DNA of 64,000 nt from Bos javanicus (lineage: Eukaryota; Chordata; Mammalia; Artiodactyla; Bovidae), in the NCBI RefSeq assembly GCF_032452875.1, contig NC_083881.1, forward strand, positions 62,627,689-62,691,688, written 5' to 3'. The notes under the pieces were generated by a model, which was not told where the DNA came from, did not search any database, and saw only the letters and a list, made by a program, of their open reading frames with translations. Position numbers and translations under genes: made by a program. Shown piece by piece: positions 34,120 through 45,490 of the stretch (positions within the stretch are counted from its first letter, which is position 1; each line of letters starts with the position of its first letter).

Positions 34120-34335
34120 TTGTTGTTGTGTTAGTCATTAAGTCACGTCCAACTCTTTGTGACACCCTGGACTGTAGCCTGCCAGGCTCCTCTGTCCATG
34201 GGACTTCCCAGGCAAGAATACTGGAGTGGGTTTCCCTTTCCTTCTCCAGGGGATCTTCCCAACCCAGGGATCGAATCCGTGTCTTCTGCATTGAAGACAG
34301 ATTCTTTACTACTGAGCCACCAGGGAAGCCCTCTG
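34120..34335 (-). mobile_element. Bov-tA SINE with 10-bp TSD
   Basis: Antisense, with a (gtt)n tail complement at 34120-34130 and the tRNA head at 34325. The TSD ttaaatattg lies at 34110-34119 and 34336-34345. Confidence 0.94.
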
Positions 34336-34345
34336 TTAAATATTG

Positions 34346-35448
34346 CTAGATATAATTAGGAATAGATAAGACTTTCAGGGCATTGGAAAGACTTCCCTAG
34401 CAGAAGTAACGTAGTAGAAAGATTTAGAATGAGCAAACTTTGGGGGTTGAGTTCTAATTCTGCTGCTCTTCACTGGGGAGATACGCGCCAAGTCATGTGA
34501 TTTTTTTTGGCTTTTTAGCCTCTAAACAGAAAGAGTTGAGCCAGAATGCTTCTAATTGTAAATCCGATGGCAATATTATCCTTGGTTACAGGAAGATATG
34601 AATTTGATTTATCCATTCAGAAAAAATTCTTCATAGTTTGGTCCCTAGTGTGAAATTGTGAATCATTGCCTGTGTAACAGCTGTGTTCCCACTCTCTGCC
34701 CCAAGCTCAGGGCTTTGCAAGGAAGAAGGAAGCATATCCAGAAGCTGACCTCATGCCCCATTCTCTCTGGTTATAAGTCATTTTCATCAAATGGTGCTTC
34801 TCATGCTTGAATCATTCATGTTCTATCTTCATGATTTTTATTATATCCATATACACTACTATTTTTTACTTAATATCTTTCTTAACCACTTTATATTTTA
34901 ACTTACAATTGCTTATATTTTAACTTGCATTCACAGTAATAGCTGTGAAATTGCAGACTTGATATGCCATCTATGTTTTTTCTAATGTACATTTCATAAT
35001 TACACAATACAAATCCACCATAACTAGGCACTACCCCAGATGCTGTCTACACTTTGGGAAACCCCTCCATGAAGTGAAGGGAAGAGCCTTAGAGGTCCTA
35101 GTGCCATCTGTGACCTTCTTCCCAAAATCTTGGAACTTGGGAGGATTTAAAAAGCTTTTCCGATCAGCAAGAATATTGGGGATCCCATTTTAGAACACTG
35201 GGCACTCCTCATTTTATTTTGGTTTGGAATGAAATATAGGAGTGACTAAGCCTTCCCTTTGAGGCAAAAGCCCAAAAGGAGCTGGAAGGAAGGAAAAACA
35301 GGTTGTTTTTTTTTTTTTTTTGGTTTAGAAAATAGAAGTCAATGGCAGAAGAAAGGGCTGGAGAGAAAGAGCAATTAACTAGAGTAAGACAAAGTAGCTG
35401 GGAAACAAGGGGGTGGTGAGGGAAAACTCTGGAGGGAAAAGCAGCTGC
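34346..35448. other. Unassigned DNA
   Basis: About 1.1 kb without a recognised repeat except a T(18)-type run near 35306. No frame over 60 codons lies inside. Confidence 0.4.
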
Positions 35449-35456
35449 TCAAAGAG

Positions 35457-35715
35457 TTGTTGTTGTACAGTTGCTAAGTCGTGTCCAACTCTTTGCAACC
35501 CCATGGACTGCAGCATGCCAGGCTTCCCTGTCCTTCACTATCTCCTGGAGTTTGCTCAGATTCATGTTCATTGAGTTGGTGACGCCATCCAACCGTCTCA
35601 TTCTTAGTCTCCCTCTTCTCCTTTGCCTTCAGTTTTTCCCAGCATCAGGGTCTTCTTCAATGGGTCAACTTTTCGCATCAGGTGGCCAAAGTACTGGAGC
35701 TTCAGATTCAATACT
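35457..35715 (-). mobile_element. BovB 3' fragment with 8-bp TSD
   Basis: About 260 bp of antisense BovB 3' end with a (gtt)n tail complement instead of the usual (ttcag)n. The TSD tcaaagag lies at 35449-35456 and 35716-35723. Confidence 0.88.
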
Positions 35716-35723
35716 TCAAAGAG

Positions 35724-37037
35724 GCAGAGTGTAAAATGAAAGATGAGAGACTTTGTAGAGGTCCTGACATCTTTCATCCTTTTTAACTTTTAGACTGTCA
35801 TTCATGGTGTAAGAACCGGTTAGATACACCAGAGGGCCAGCTTGAAGGGCCAAAGGGATCAGATTGTCCAAGAAACTTCCTGATAATGGAATCAGGCCCT
35901 GTACAGTTTAGTTTCTCCTTGGCATATGACCTTGGCATAAGAGATAGATTTAATACTGTCAGATAGAAGGGGTTAGCAAAGAGTCTAGATTTTCCCTAGC
36001 ACCCTTTCATACTTCAGAAAAAAAGGAGAGGACCTTAGCCTGTATCACAATACAGATCTGATTGGTTCAAACCCATACATCTGGAAGGGTCAGTTAGATT
36101 TAGAGTAAATTTTTTTAAAAACCTAAATTCCAGAGGATTAAAATATCTCTTTTTGTGAACATCTTCCCTGGCACACAGCTGAAGTAAGTGTCTGCAGATG
36201 GTCATGGCCCTGATGGGCAGAGGTATAATACTGGGGTACAGCATGTGTTGGACTGGACTCCAGTAGAAGCTGATGATCCTTGTACCACAGAATCTTAATT
36301 GAGGATGGGGCTGGGGGTCAAGGGTATGTTAGGAGCCAAGTCAGCTGCCCAAGGGCCACTTAGGAAAAATTTCCATGTTGTTTTGTGTCTTTCCAGATTT
36401 TTCTGTTTTAGAATTGTGCTGTCTGAGAGGGAGTGCTGATATTGTTTCCATCCTTTCCAAAAGAGGACAGGAACTGAGAGGCTCTGAGAAGACTAGGTAT
36501 GGTCTATATATCCAAAAGAACAGATACGGTTAAAAGACAAGACACCTTTGTCAAGCTATGCCAAGAATGCTATTGATTACCCCTTCCATAGATGAATTTA
36601 GGAAAAGCCCCCAAATGAAATTGCACTCAAAACACACGACATGCAGTCTCATATACCGTCCTTCTAAAACATCAAGTGGGATATTTATAATAAGGTTTCA
36701 GTTTCTTTCCAGACTTAGGAGAACATTCATCCAAAATCACATTTTCAGGTCAACTTCTTCCAGATGTATTAATACCTCAGATAATGTATGACAACTTTTT
36801 TCCCTTCATTTTTCTTTCTTTTTTTTTTTTTTGCTCAGAATATTATCCCTTGAAGGTCCCCTTGTCTCTTTCCCTGCTTATTTTCTCTTTGTTTTACAGT
36901 GGGTTCTCTTTAGAGGTAGACCCATGGATATCATCTTACTTCTCCAGGACTGTCACTTCCAAAGAAAAGAGAGGCCATTTTTGTATATACCTTGACATTT
37001 CAGAATTTTCAAGACTATATCAATGTTTGGACCAAGT
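35724..37037. other. Unassigned DNA
   Basis: About 1.3 kb; no exon or repeat I can name. A T-rich run lies near 36815-36832. Confidence 0.4.
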
Positions 37038-37050
37038 CAAACCTTCCTCA

Positions 37051-37363
37051 TGGGCTCCCCTGATAGCTCAGTTGGTAAAGAATCTACCTGTAAAGCAGGA
37101 GACCCTGGTTGGATTCCTGGGTTGGGAAGATCCACTGGAGAAGGGATAGATTACCCACTCCAGTATTCTTGGGCTTCCTTGGTGGTTCAGCTGGTAAAGA
37201 ATCCACCTGCAATGCGAGAGACCTGGGTTTGATCCCTGGGTTGGGAAGATCCCCTTGAAAAGGGAAAGGCTACCCACTCCAATATTCTGGCCTGGAGAAT
37301 TCCATGGACGGTATAGTCCATGGGTTACAAAGAGTTGGACATGGCTGAGCAACTTTCACTTCA
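37051..37363 (+). mobile_element. Composite Bov-tA SINE: partial plus full unit, 13-bp TSD
   Basis: 37051-37167 is a tRNA-like head with the first part of a Bov-A (stops at ccagtattcttg). 37168-37363 is a complete Bov-tA. The TSD caaaccttcctca lies at 37038-37050 and 37364-37376, outside both units, with no duplication between them. Confidence 0.92.
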
Positions 37364-37376
37364 CAAACCTTCCTCA

Positions 37377-37743
37377 GCAACAGCCATGGTGAGTTGGCTT
37401 CTTCCAGAAGAACGTTCACCCTGTGGTGTGGGCCTCTGAGTTCCTGTGCATCTGACAGCTTAGCTCACTGCCCTTGGCTGGCTCTTGGGATGATTCAAGC
37501 AAAATAACAGCTTAGATTATTGGACCAGAAAACTAAAAGCAGATTCTTTCATGTGATTTTGATTCTTGTTTGTTTTGTATGAACTTTATGTGAACAAAGT
37601 GACTTGTGGTGATTATATATACAACCAAGTCAAAACTTAAAGAGAATCCCCTAAGATAAAGTAGAAACTGTGGGAAAATGTTTATTTTATTAGGTATTTG
37701 TTTTGCCTATCCTCCAAACACTCATTTCTAGCACTTCTTTCTG
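37377..37743. other. Unassigned DNA
   Basis: No repeat or exon recognised in about 370 bp. Confidence 0.4.
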
Positions 37744-37931
37744 GTTGGGAAAAGAGTTATTGTTCTGTAGATCTAAAGCACTGTAGCAATCACATTTTTG
37801 ATAGGGAACTTTTTTTTTAAGTGTATGAATTGAGGGGAGTTGGAAAAGAGTTATTGTTCTGTAGATCTAAACCACTGTAGCAATCACATTTTTGATAGGA
37901 AAAATTTTTTTAAGTGTATGAATTGAGGGGA
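37744..37931. repeat. Tandem duplication, about 95-bp unit, two copies
   Basis: 37744-37838 and 37839-37931 match closely (both carry agagttattgttctgtag, gtagcaatcacatttttg and gtgtatgaattgagggg). Differences are a few substitutions and changes in the T run. The unit is not a repeat family I recognise. Confidence 0.95.
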
Positions 37932-38524
37932 GTTGTAGGAGTCTAAATTGAACAGATCAGGACATTAATTTAGTCCTCCCTGCTTTTCATGGATTAGCAT
38001 CATGCCCATGCCAGTGGCCTGGTGTATTTTCTGCTTTTAATTTCCTCAGTTTTTCAACTGTAGAATAAAGTACCAAAGTGTCTTGTTTCCTGGGAACAGA
38101 AAACACAAGTAAATATTTGAGAAATTTGATACAGGGAAATTTGGTTTGAAGCTTGTCAAAAAGATGCATGAAATCAAGCCCCAATAAAATACCATTCTTC
38201 CTTGCATCTGGTTTATTATGATTTGATGAAATTCTTCTTTGTAGCCCACTCCTAAATAATTTTATGACTAATACCTAAGTGGATGGATTACTTAAACACT
38301 GTTGTGCTAAAAATACCTGGCATTTTGGCTACTACTGCACAGATGAGACACATAGACTGCATTTATAGACTTTGGTTTAAGTCTTTTATCAAAACAATAC
38401 CTTTGGACTCTATATTATTATAAATTAATATTTGAGGCTGCCTGAGACAAGAGTATAGATGGAAGCCTTAGCCTGCAGCCCCTCATCTTCCAACCTCTCA
38501 GGAGAGGCCTTCCATGCAAGCAAA
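37932..38524. other. Unassigned DNA
   Basis: About 590 bp with nothing I can name. Confidence 0.4.
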
Positions 38525-38945
38525 CTGTGAACAGGTCAGCTTACTTTCCTGCCATTCTGAAAGTCAGAAGTCTGAAGTCAAGGTCTCAGCAGGGAAGCAT
38601 TTCTTTTGGCGACCTTGAGGGACTAATCCATTCCCTTACTTTTTTTAGTCTTCAGAAGCCGCCTACATTCCTTGGCCCGTGGCCCCTTTCTCTCAATCAT
38701 TCCAACCTCTTGCTTTTCTCATTATTTTCTACTACTCTTATCTACCTGCCCCCGTCTTACAAGAGCTCTTATGATTACAGTGGGCCCACCCAGCCAATCC
38801 AGCATAATCTTTCCAGCCTAAGTCCTTACCTTCATATGTCTGTCAAGTCCTTTAATCATGGGAGGCAGCATATTTACAGATTCTGGGGACCAGGAGGTAA
38901 AGACCTTTGGGAGGTCTGTCATGCATATGATCTCTCCAGTCCTGT
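38525..38945 (-). mobile_element. MLT1-type LTR relic, antisense
   Basis: Phrases in MLT1 order: tctgaaagtcagaagtctga, cctacattccttggcccgtg, gattacagtgggcccaccca, then ttacagattctggggacc. Only LTR sequence is present. The 350-codon frame starting at 38527 runs through this relic, which argues against that frame being a gene. Confidence 0.68.
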
Positions 38946-39960
38946 GTTTTCAAACTCTGTCCTCTGGCCGCCTCTTCCACACACATATACAAGGGATGCT
39001 CTGTCTGCCTTTGGGAAGATCAACCTGGACAAGGGTTCACATAGGTCCTACAGGAGGCTTGGACGAGCTGGACAGGATAGTCTGGGATCCTGGGCAGTGG
39101 GAATGTGGTCTTGGTTAGGAGAAGGTCAGTACAAGCTCAGTGTAGGCATATGCTCTTGGCTGTCAGACTCCTTGATCCATAAGGAGGAGTGTGGTCCAAA
39201 GAAGGCCAGAGTAGGGTTCTCGAGGGCTAGAGGCTCAGAACAGGGCCCGTTGTTCAGATCCATAAGCAGCATTGCCTTCAGCAGCCAGACAGGTGACAGA
39301 ATGGGGTGCCTGGAGCTGGACTGTGGCAAAAGGGAGACTGTCTGCCCTTCTAAAGGAGACAGCACATACGCTGTCCCAGAGGAAGGGGGACCAGGGCTGC
39401 TACCTCTTCTGAGTGTTTTGAACAAAACTAGAAATCTGTTTTTGTTTTATTTTAAACATGACGTGAGACAAAAAAATGTGCACCAAGGCCATTCAACTCT
39501 CCACTTTATGACTGACCTCTGGTTTAACGGAAAAAGCACAGAATCCCTAGGAATAGACAACACTATGTTGAATGAATGAACAATAAACATCAGTGCTAAG
39601 TTCAGAGATGATGCTTTAATTAAATTACTCAAAGCTGAAAAATTCATCCCTCATTGTGCCACATTGTCCAATAGGCTCATCAGAAATTTGTCAGGGACTT
39701 TAAATGACATTATTAAGATAGATATTAATGAAGTGCCAACAGTAAGGTGATGACTTTTATTTGGTATAATCTTTTTTTTTTTTTTTGTATTATGAATTTC
39801 ATAGAAAAAAATTAAAGTCTATAAATTAAAATGCCAAAATAAAGCCCCAAGGAATTAAGATCCAAAATCCAAATCTTTTACTCTTCTGAGTTAAAACCTC
39901 AAAGGAATCAAAGCCCTAATTATTAAGGCAGCGTTTAAAATCACTTCAGAAATTTCTAAG
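38946..39960. other. Unassigned DNA carrying most of a 350-codon chance frame
   Basis: The sense frame 38527-39579 starts in the LTR relic and is open for 1,053 bp. It has no recognisable domain and low-complexity content only at random. A T-run lies at about 39773-39786. I rate it non-coding. Confidence 0.45.
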
Positions 39961-41283
39961 AAATTACTTCACAGTCATTTAGTCAATCAACAAATAATAA
40001 TTGAGCTTCTACTATAGGAGATACTCAGGATAGAACAGTGAACAGAACACAAGAGCATCTTGCTCTTATGGAGTTTATATTTAAGGTAACACAAATAAGT
40101 AAAATTCATAACATTTTAGTGATGGTTGCTAAGGAGAAAACAAATTAGGGAAACTGGGAGTAAAAGCAGTTTAGGATTTTAGAGAAAGGCCAATGATGGT
40201 CTCATGGGGAAGGTGACTTTTAAGTAAAACTTGAAGGCTATGAGGGAGGTAGCCTGGCAGAAGTTTGGAGGAAGGTCGTGCCAGGTATAAAGCGTACAAA
40301 GACCGAGGCTCTGTAGCAAGTGTGGGCCTGGAGTGTTTGAGGAGCAGTGGACGTCCAGAGCAGAGAGCAGAGGGGAAGGCAGGAGGTGGTGGTCAGAGAG
40401 GAAACGGGGGCCAGGTCATATAGGGCCCTGCAGAGCACCTGGGCACTTCCTCTCAGTACGATGAGTGTGCCAGAAAATTTTGAGGGGAGAAGTGATATCA
40501 TCTGACTTCAAGTGCAAGTCAGCCCCCTCTGGCCACTGTGTTACGAAGAGGCTAAAGGAGATTAAAGGCAGAAGCAGTGACGCCAGTGAAGAGGCCATTG
40601 CAATAGTCCTAGCAGTGATTTGCAGTTTAAACTAGTGGTGAAAGGGAGGTTTAGATTCTGGGTATATTTTGATGATCTAGGTACCAGAATTTTCTAATTT
40701 GTCTGGAGTGTGAGATAAAGAGATGAGGATGACACCATGGTTTTTGGTTTGAACAGCTAGAGTGGAGCTGCCGTTAACAGACTGGGAAAGACTGGGAGGG
40801 AGGGAGGTTTCGAAGCAAAGATCAAGGGGCCAGTTTTGTATATACCGAGTTTTGTATATATGAGGTGCATATTGAACACACATAAGTAGATGGGCAGGCA
40901 TTTGAACATACACATCTGCAGTTCAAGGGAGAAGGGCCAAGCTGGAGATAGAAATGTGGCGATTATCACTATATAGATTTTTCTTAAAGCCATGAGGCTG
41001 CATGAGATCATCTGGAAGGTACATGTGGACAGAAAGGAGAAGAATTTTAGGACCTAAGCCTTGGGGACTCCAACACAGGGATCAGGAAGATGGCAGGGGT
41101 GGGGAAACAGCAAAGGAAAATGGGGCCAAGGACCTGGGAAGGTATAAAGGAAACCTACCAAGTAAAGAATTTGTTTCAAGGAGAAAGGACTAAACAACTG
41201 TGTCCAGTGCCGCTGGGAGGTTGGAGGGGGAGTACCGGGAACTGCCCATTGGATGTAGCAACATGGAAGTCTGCAGGGACTTT
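39961..41283 (-). mobile_element. L2 LINE, long antisense fragment
   Basis: Starts with the complement of the L2 3' terminus (caaataataattgagcttct, then atagaacagtgaacagaac) and continues for over 1 kb with typical antisense L2 wording: gtcatatagggccctgcaga, agaggccattgcaatagtcc, caagctggagatagaaatgt, ccttggggactccaac, attggatgtagcaacatgga. This is the longest L2 in the window. Confidence 0.7.
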
Positions 41284-41291
41284 GATCAGAG

Positions 41292-41342
41292 TTCAGTTCA
41301 GTTCAGCTCAGTTCAGTCGCTCAGTTGTGCCCGACTCTTTGC
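41292..41342 (-). mobile_element. 51-bp BovB 3' micro-insertion with 8-bp TSD
   Basis: Only the terminal (ttcag)n-type tail plus about 28 bp of BovB 3' end, flanked by gatcagag at 41284-41291 and 41343-41350. Confidence 0.9.
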
Positions 41343-41350
41343 GATCAGAG

Positions 41351-43504
41351 TAGCCTCCGCCAAACTGATGGACACTGATGCCTGAGTGGGGCTGAAGTTT
41401 TCCTTCAGCAACTATAGGCTGGCTATCTTCCGTGGATGTTGTTTCTTCAAGTATTAATGTTCTAAGTAGTAGGGTTAGACAACAATCATCCAAGTGGCTG
41501 CTTTTTAGTAAATCTGAAGAGTTGATGATATAATACTTGAAAGTATTATAGCAGTGGCCTCATATACATGAAATAAGAAAACAAGACAGTCCATGGTTCC
41601 TGAAGAAACTACGTAAGTCCCAAGGATATTCCCCACCCAAGCGTTTAGTATTGCCAAATACTACAACAGAAGTCCAGTGACACTTGGTGAAGGAGGTAGC
41701 TGGAGGAAAGCTTGATTTGTTTCACCAAAATCCAGTAAGTCAACAAAATGGAGACCAAGACTTGCAAACTGAAACTGAATCAGAAAGAGGAGAAAGAACG
41801 CCTCACAGTGATAAGCTCTGCATCCCTAAGCATACGCTGAGAGCGTACAAGAGTTCATGCTTCCTGCAGGCAGCTGATGCTACAAAGAGGAAGGAGAGAG
41901 TGAGAAAGGGCTGAAGCTGTGCACACCCAGGTCCTGTCCCCAAGCGTCTGATTGAAGAAAGCACTGCTTCTCTCTAGGACAGTGAGGCAGGGAGGAGAGA
42001 GGCATCCCTCCAAGAGTTCCCACATAAATGCAAAAATCAGGAAAAGGGTTTTGACTTCCAAAGCCCTAAGCCCCCCTAAATATATCAGGGAAGGAAATTC
42101 AAACTATTGTATTTGGTTAGTTCTTTGGTATCAGTTTGATTAGGCATGGGTGAACTTTCATTATTCAAACTCTTAATGCTGGGAAATCAGGAAGTGGGTT
42201 TAGAGTATTTAAGCCACAATTTTAGATGCATATGTGTGCAGGTCTGTTGATCAGGGAGAAACTAGAAGCCCCTGACTTCTTGTTTTTGAGTCCCTGAGTC
42301 CCACCTGCAGATGGGAGCAACTGAGTTAACTCACTCTAACCAATTTTTGTGATTACCTGATGAACAATTCTGAGTCCTGCATTCAAAGTAGATAAAGGTT
42401 ACAAGTACTCTTTGTCCTTCTAGGAAATTAGAACAATCCTATAGGGCATATGCAGACATTTTTTGGTCAAATCTTTATAATAATCTGCTTTTTATTGCTT
42501 TAATATGTCTAGCTCACTCCCCTCCCTCTTCTGGTTGCCTTTTCTCCATCAGCATTTAAGAGTCCAATCTTACACACAGGTGTATCATTCATCCCATAAG
42601 CCTCACTCAGCACTAGCATTCCAGCACCCCAGTGTGAAGGGGGACTTCTGGTGGTCACAGTCCTGTCTTCTTGTGGGTCATTGATATCCATGCGTAGCAA
42701 GTAGATGCATTTTACTCACTGTTAGCCTCTTAGAAAGAGGCTGGAGCTCAGAGTTGCCTTCGTGGGTGATCTGATGCAAAAAGCTTCCTGAAAATGTTTC
42801 CTGAACCACCATATGGCAGTAAGAAGTCTTGCTTCATGTGTCTTATAAGGTCAATTGAGGTTCTAGGATGTGTGTGAAAACACTTGCAAAAGTACACAGT
42901 CCTCTCTGATGGTCAGGCAGTGTTCTGATCACAGATTCGTGTAGTTCACATCTCTGTCCCATTGCACATTAAGTCACAGGTCTCCTCAAAGTGCTTTTGT
43001 GTTTTACAAAGTGCTTGATGGCTCCCCTTCATGACATTGATATTATGTGGGATGATAAGGAGTTGAATTCCATTTCCATGGAGTAATGGACTCCTGCCCT
43101 TCGACGCATCATGCCTAAATTTCTAATCCCTCACTGTTTTTAAGAACCACAGAATGGAATGCCAGCCCAAACTCTCCTGGCTGCTGGGGTAAAGCAGATG
43201 ATAGAGGAAGCCGGAGTTTTGATTTTTTTTTTTTAAAGTGAGAAACATGGCTTTAAGACATTCCAGAAAGAAGAGAGAGGAGATCCAATCTAAAAATTGA
43301 AAGCAGATCTTTGGCAGAAGTCAAGCTGACAAATGGCAGGAAGCCTCATTCCTGTAGTTACAGAACCAATATTCAGGTTGAGGGAATCAATCCGACTGTT
43401 CCAGGAAAAACCTCAGAGTTGAGAAAAAATGGTCATAAGAGACAGAGATGCCACATTCATCCCTGTCATGTCTCACACCTGATGATAAGGCAAGGAGAAT
43501 CTTC
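41351..43504. other. Unassigned DNA, 2.1 kb
   Basis: No SINE, LINE or LTR that I recognise. Short frames (60-76 codons) at 41684-41914, 41952-42143 and 42509-42700 have no motifs. A T(14)-type run lies near 43226. Confidence 0.4.
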
Positions 43505-43570
43505 GGAGTGGGGAGAGGCGGGGGGGCAGTGGTGGGGGCGGTGGGGGCGGTGGGGGTGGTGGGGGGTGGG
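43505..43570 (+). repeat. G-rich tract with quadruplex potential
   Basis: Nine or so runs of three or more G separated by one to four bases (ggggggg, ggtgggggcggtgggggcgg, ggggggtggg). The overlapping 141- and 109-codon frames owe their Gly/Trp or Pro/Thr repeats to this tract. Confidence 0.85.
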
Positions 43571-43629
43571 TCAGGAGCCTGGTGATTGTGCAAAGGAGGC
43601 AATGTGGAAGGGGAGGGAGCAGGGTCCAG

Positions 43630-43830
43630 GGTCAGTCTGTGTGGACTTGAGCCCAGGCCCACTGCTGAGCTGCTGTGAGGACTTAACAGTCTTGACTTTC
43701 CTTCCTGAGCCTTCACTTCTTGTACAGAGGGAATAGCAAGAGCCCTGCCTCATCGGGGTATTGGAAAGTTAAATGAAAAAATATGGAAAGTTGGCAGCAG
43801 AGCACTTGGGAAATAGCAAATGCTTACAAG
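43630..43830 (+). mobile_element. MIR SINE, sense, diverged
   Basis: Ttgagcccaggcccactgct, then gaggacttaacagtc, then cctgagccttcacttcttgt and gcagagcacttgggaaatag follow the MIR order loosely. Confidence 0.5.
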
Positions 43831-43849
43831 CATCTACTATAATTAATTC

Positions 43850-44045
43850 CTTTAAAAAAAACTGAAGTATGATTGATGTGCAATGTGTTCATTTCTGATG
43901 TGTAGCAAAGTGATTCGGATATATATCTATATCTGAATATATATGTATATATGTATGTTCTTTTTCATATTCTTTTCCATTATGGTTTATCATAGGATAT
44001 TGGATATAGTTCTCTGTGCTATACAGTAGGACATTGCTTTTCATT
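43850..44045 (-). mobile_element. L1 3'-UTR fragment, antisense
   Basis: Aactgaagtatgattgatgt, gtagcaaagtgattcggat, a (tatc/tatg)n stretch at 43918-43960, then tctctgtgctatacagtagg: the reversed 3' end of an artiodactyl-type L1. Confidence 0.75.
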
Positions 44046-44149
44046 AGTGCTGTTTTAAAAGTACAAACTGCCAGAGAAAGCTGAAAACATTTGCTGTTAG
44101 TCACAGGAGCAAGACATGTGACCAGACTTTGACTCTTCCTAAAATACCA

Positions 44150-44425
44150 TATGGAGAAGGCAATGGCACCTGACTCCAGTACTCTTGCCTGGAAAATCCC
44201 ATGGACGGAGGAGCCTGGTAGGCTGCAGTCCATGGGGTCACAAAGAGTCGGACACGACTGAGCGATTTCACTTTCATTTTTCACTTTCCACTTTCATACA
44301 TTGGAGGAGGAAATGGCAACCCACTCCAGTGTTCTTGCCTGGAAAATCCCAGGGACGGCAGGGCCTGGTGAGCTGCCGTCTCTGGGGTCGCACGGAGTCG
44401 GACACGACTGAAGCGACTTAGCAGC
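44150..44425 (+). mobile_element. Bov-A2 SINE with about 9-bp TSD
   Basis: Full dimer with a short tail (gcagc). The TSD aaaatacca lies at 44141-44149 and 44426-44434. Confidence 0.92.
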
Positions 44426-44466
44426 AAAATACCACAAGGGTTCTGTTGCCCTCATTAGGGAAAACT

Positions 44467-44478
44467 AGTGTTAGATTT
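44467..44478. repeat. 12-bp target repeat, copy 1 of 3
   Basis: agtgttagattt, also at 44755-44766 and 44984-44995; it brackets two different SINEs. Confidence 0.95.
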
Positions 44479-44754
44479 CGGAGAAGGCAATGGCAACCCA
44501 CTCCAGTCCTCATGCCTGGAAAATCCCATGGACGGAGGAGCCTGGTAGGCTGCAGTCCATGGGGTCGAGAAGAGTCAGACACGACTGAGTGACTTCCTTT
44601 TCACTTTTCACTTTCATGCATTGGAGGAGGAAATGGCAACCCACTCCAGTGTTCTTGCCTGAAGAATCCCAGGGACAGGGGAACTTGGTGGGCTGCCGTC
44701 TATGGGGTCGCACAGAGTCGGACACGACTGAAGTGACTTAGCAGCAGCAGCAGC
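44479..44754 (+). mobile_element. Bov-A2 SINE sharing a target with a Bov-tA
   Basis: Dimer with (AGC)n tail, lying between copies 1 and 2 of the 12-bp target repeat. Confidence 0.94.
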
Positions 44755-44766
44755 AGTGTTAGATTT
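44755..44766. repeat. 12-bp target repeat, copy 2 of 3
   Basis: Identical to 44467-44478; it separates the Bov-A2 from the Bov-tA. Confidence 0.95.
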
Positions 44767-44983
44767 TGAGCTTCCCAGGTGGTGCAATGGTAAAGAATCT
44801 GCCTGCCAACTCAGGAGACACAAGAGACATGGGTTCAATCCCTGGGTCAGGAAGATCCCCTGGAGTAGGAAATGGCAACCCACTCAGTATTCTTGCTTGG
44901 AGAATCTCATGGACAGAGTAGCCTGGCAGGCTACAGTCCATGGGGTTGCAAAGAGTCGAACACGACTGAGAATATACACACAC
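44767..44983 (+). mobile_element. Bov-tA SINE sharing a target with a Bov-A2
   Basis: tRNA-like head (gagcttcccaggtggtgcaa), Bov-A unit, and a short (ca)n tail before copy 3 of the target repeat. Confidence 0.94.
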
Positions 44984-44995
44984 AGTGTTAGATTT
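44984..44995. repeat. 12-bp target repeat, copy 3 of 3
   Basis: Identical to copies 1 and 2. Confidence 0.95.
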
Positions 44996-45355
44996 AAACA
45001 GAAAGTTGCTGTAGTCAGTTATGAGAAATGGGCAAAGCTGTTCATGAGTATTTTTCATTTAAAAAATTTTATCCAAATTATGTTCCATCCTTATTATGTT
45101 ATTAAAATTAATCATTAGTTAATATTTGCTTGTAATTAGAGTAGTTTACTTTTAGAAAAAGTGGATGCTAAACATTTTCTAACTTTTGTCTAAAACTTAG
45201 ATCAAGCTGAGGAAAGGCTTCATGGGTCATAATTAAGAAAGCACTACTTATCTGAAACCAGTCCCTACATGATAGACTTTGTATCTATGGCCTCAAAGGG
45301 ATAACTTGGTTAGGAGAAATGCAGTTTCCTAGAGTATGTCACAATTGAATAGTAG

Positions 45356-45490
45356 TTACTAATCAGATTAATTACTAATTACTAATCAGATATACTAATT
45401 ACTAATCAGATATACTTTATATGTAACAGTAATTTACTAATTAATTACTAATTAGATATACTTTATATGTAACAGTAATTTATAGGTAAC
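45356..45490. repeat. AT-rich local repeat (ttactaatcagatata words)
   Basis: The word attactaat recurs many times, and a block of about 30 bp (agatatactttatatgtaac followed by agtaattta) occurs twice, near 45408 and 45454. It looks like slippage or small tandem duplications. Confidence 0.85.

Noticed and set aside
38527..39579. A real 350-residue protein-coding gene
   Set aside because: The frame starts inside an LTR relic, shows no domain or codon signature, and has no visible promoter or splice context. Kept only as something to check.
43311..43736. Gly/Trp-rich (or Pro/Thr-rich on the other strand) protein
   Set aside because: Composition is a by-product of the G-rich tract read in frame.
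25792..44995. A CRISPR-like array from regularly repeated near-identical blocks
   Set aside because: The repeats are dispersed SINE monomers with TSDs in a mammalian genome; there are no uniform short spacers.
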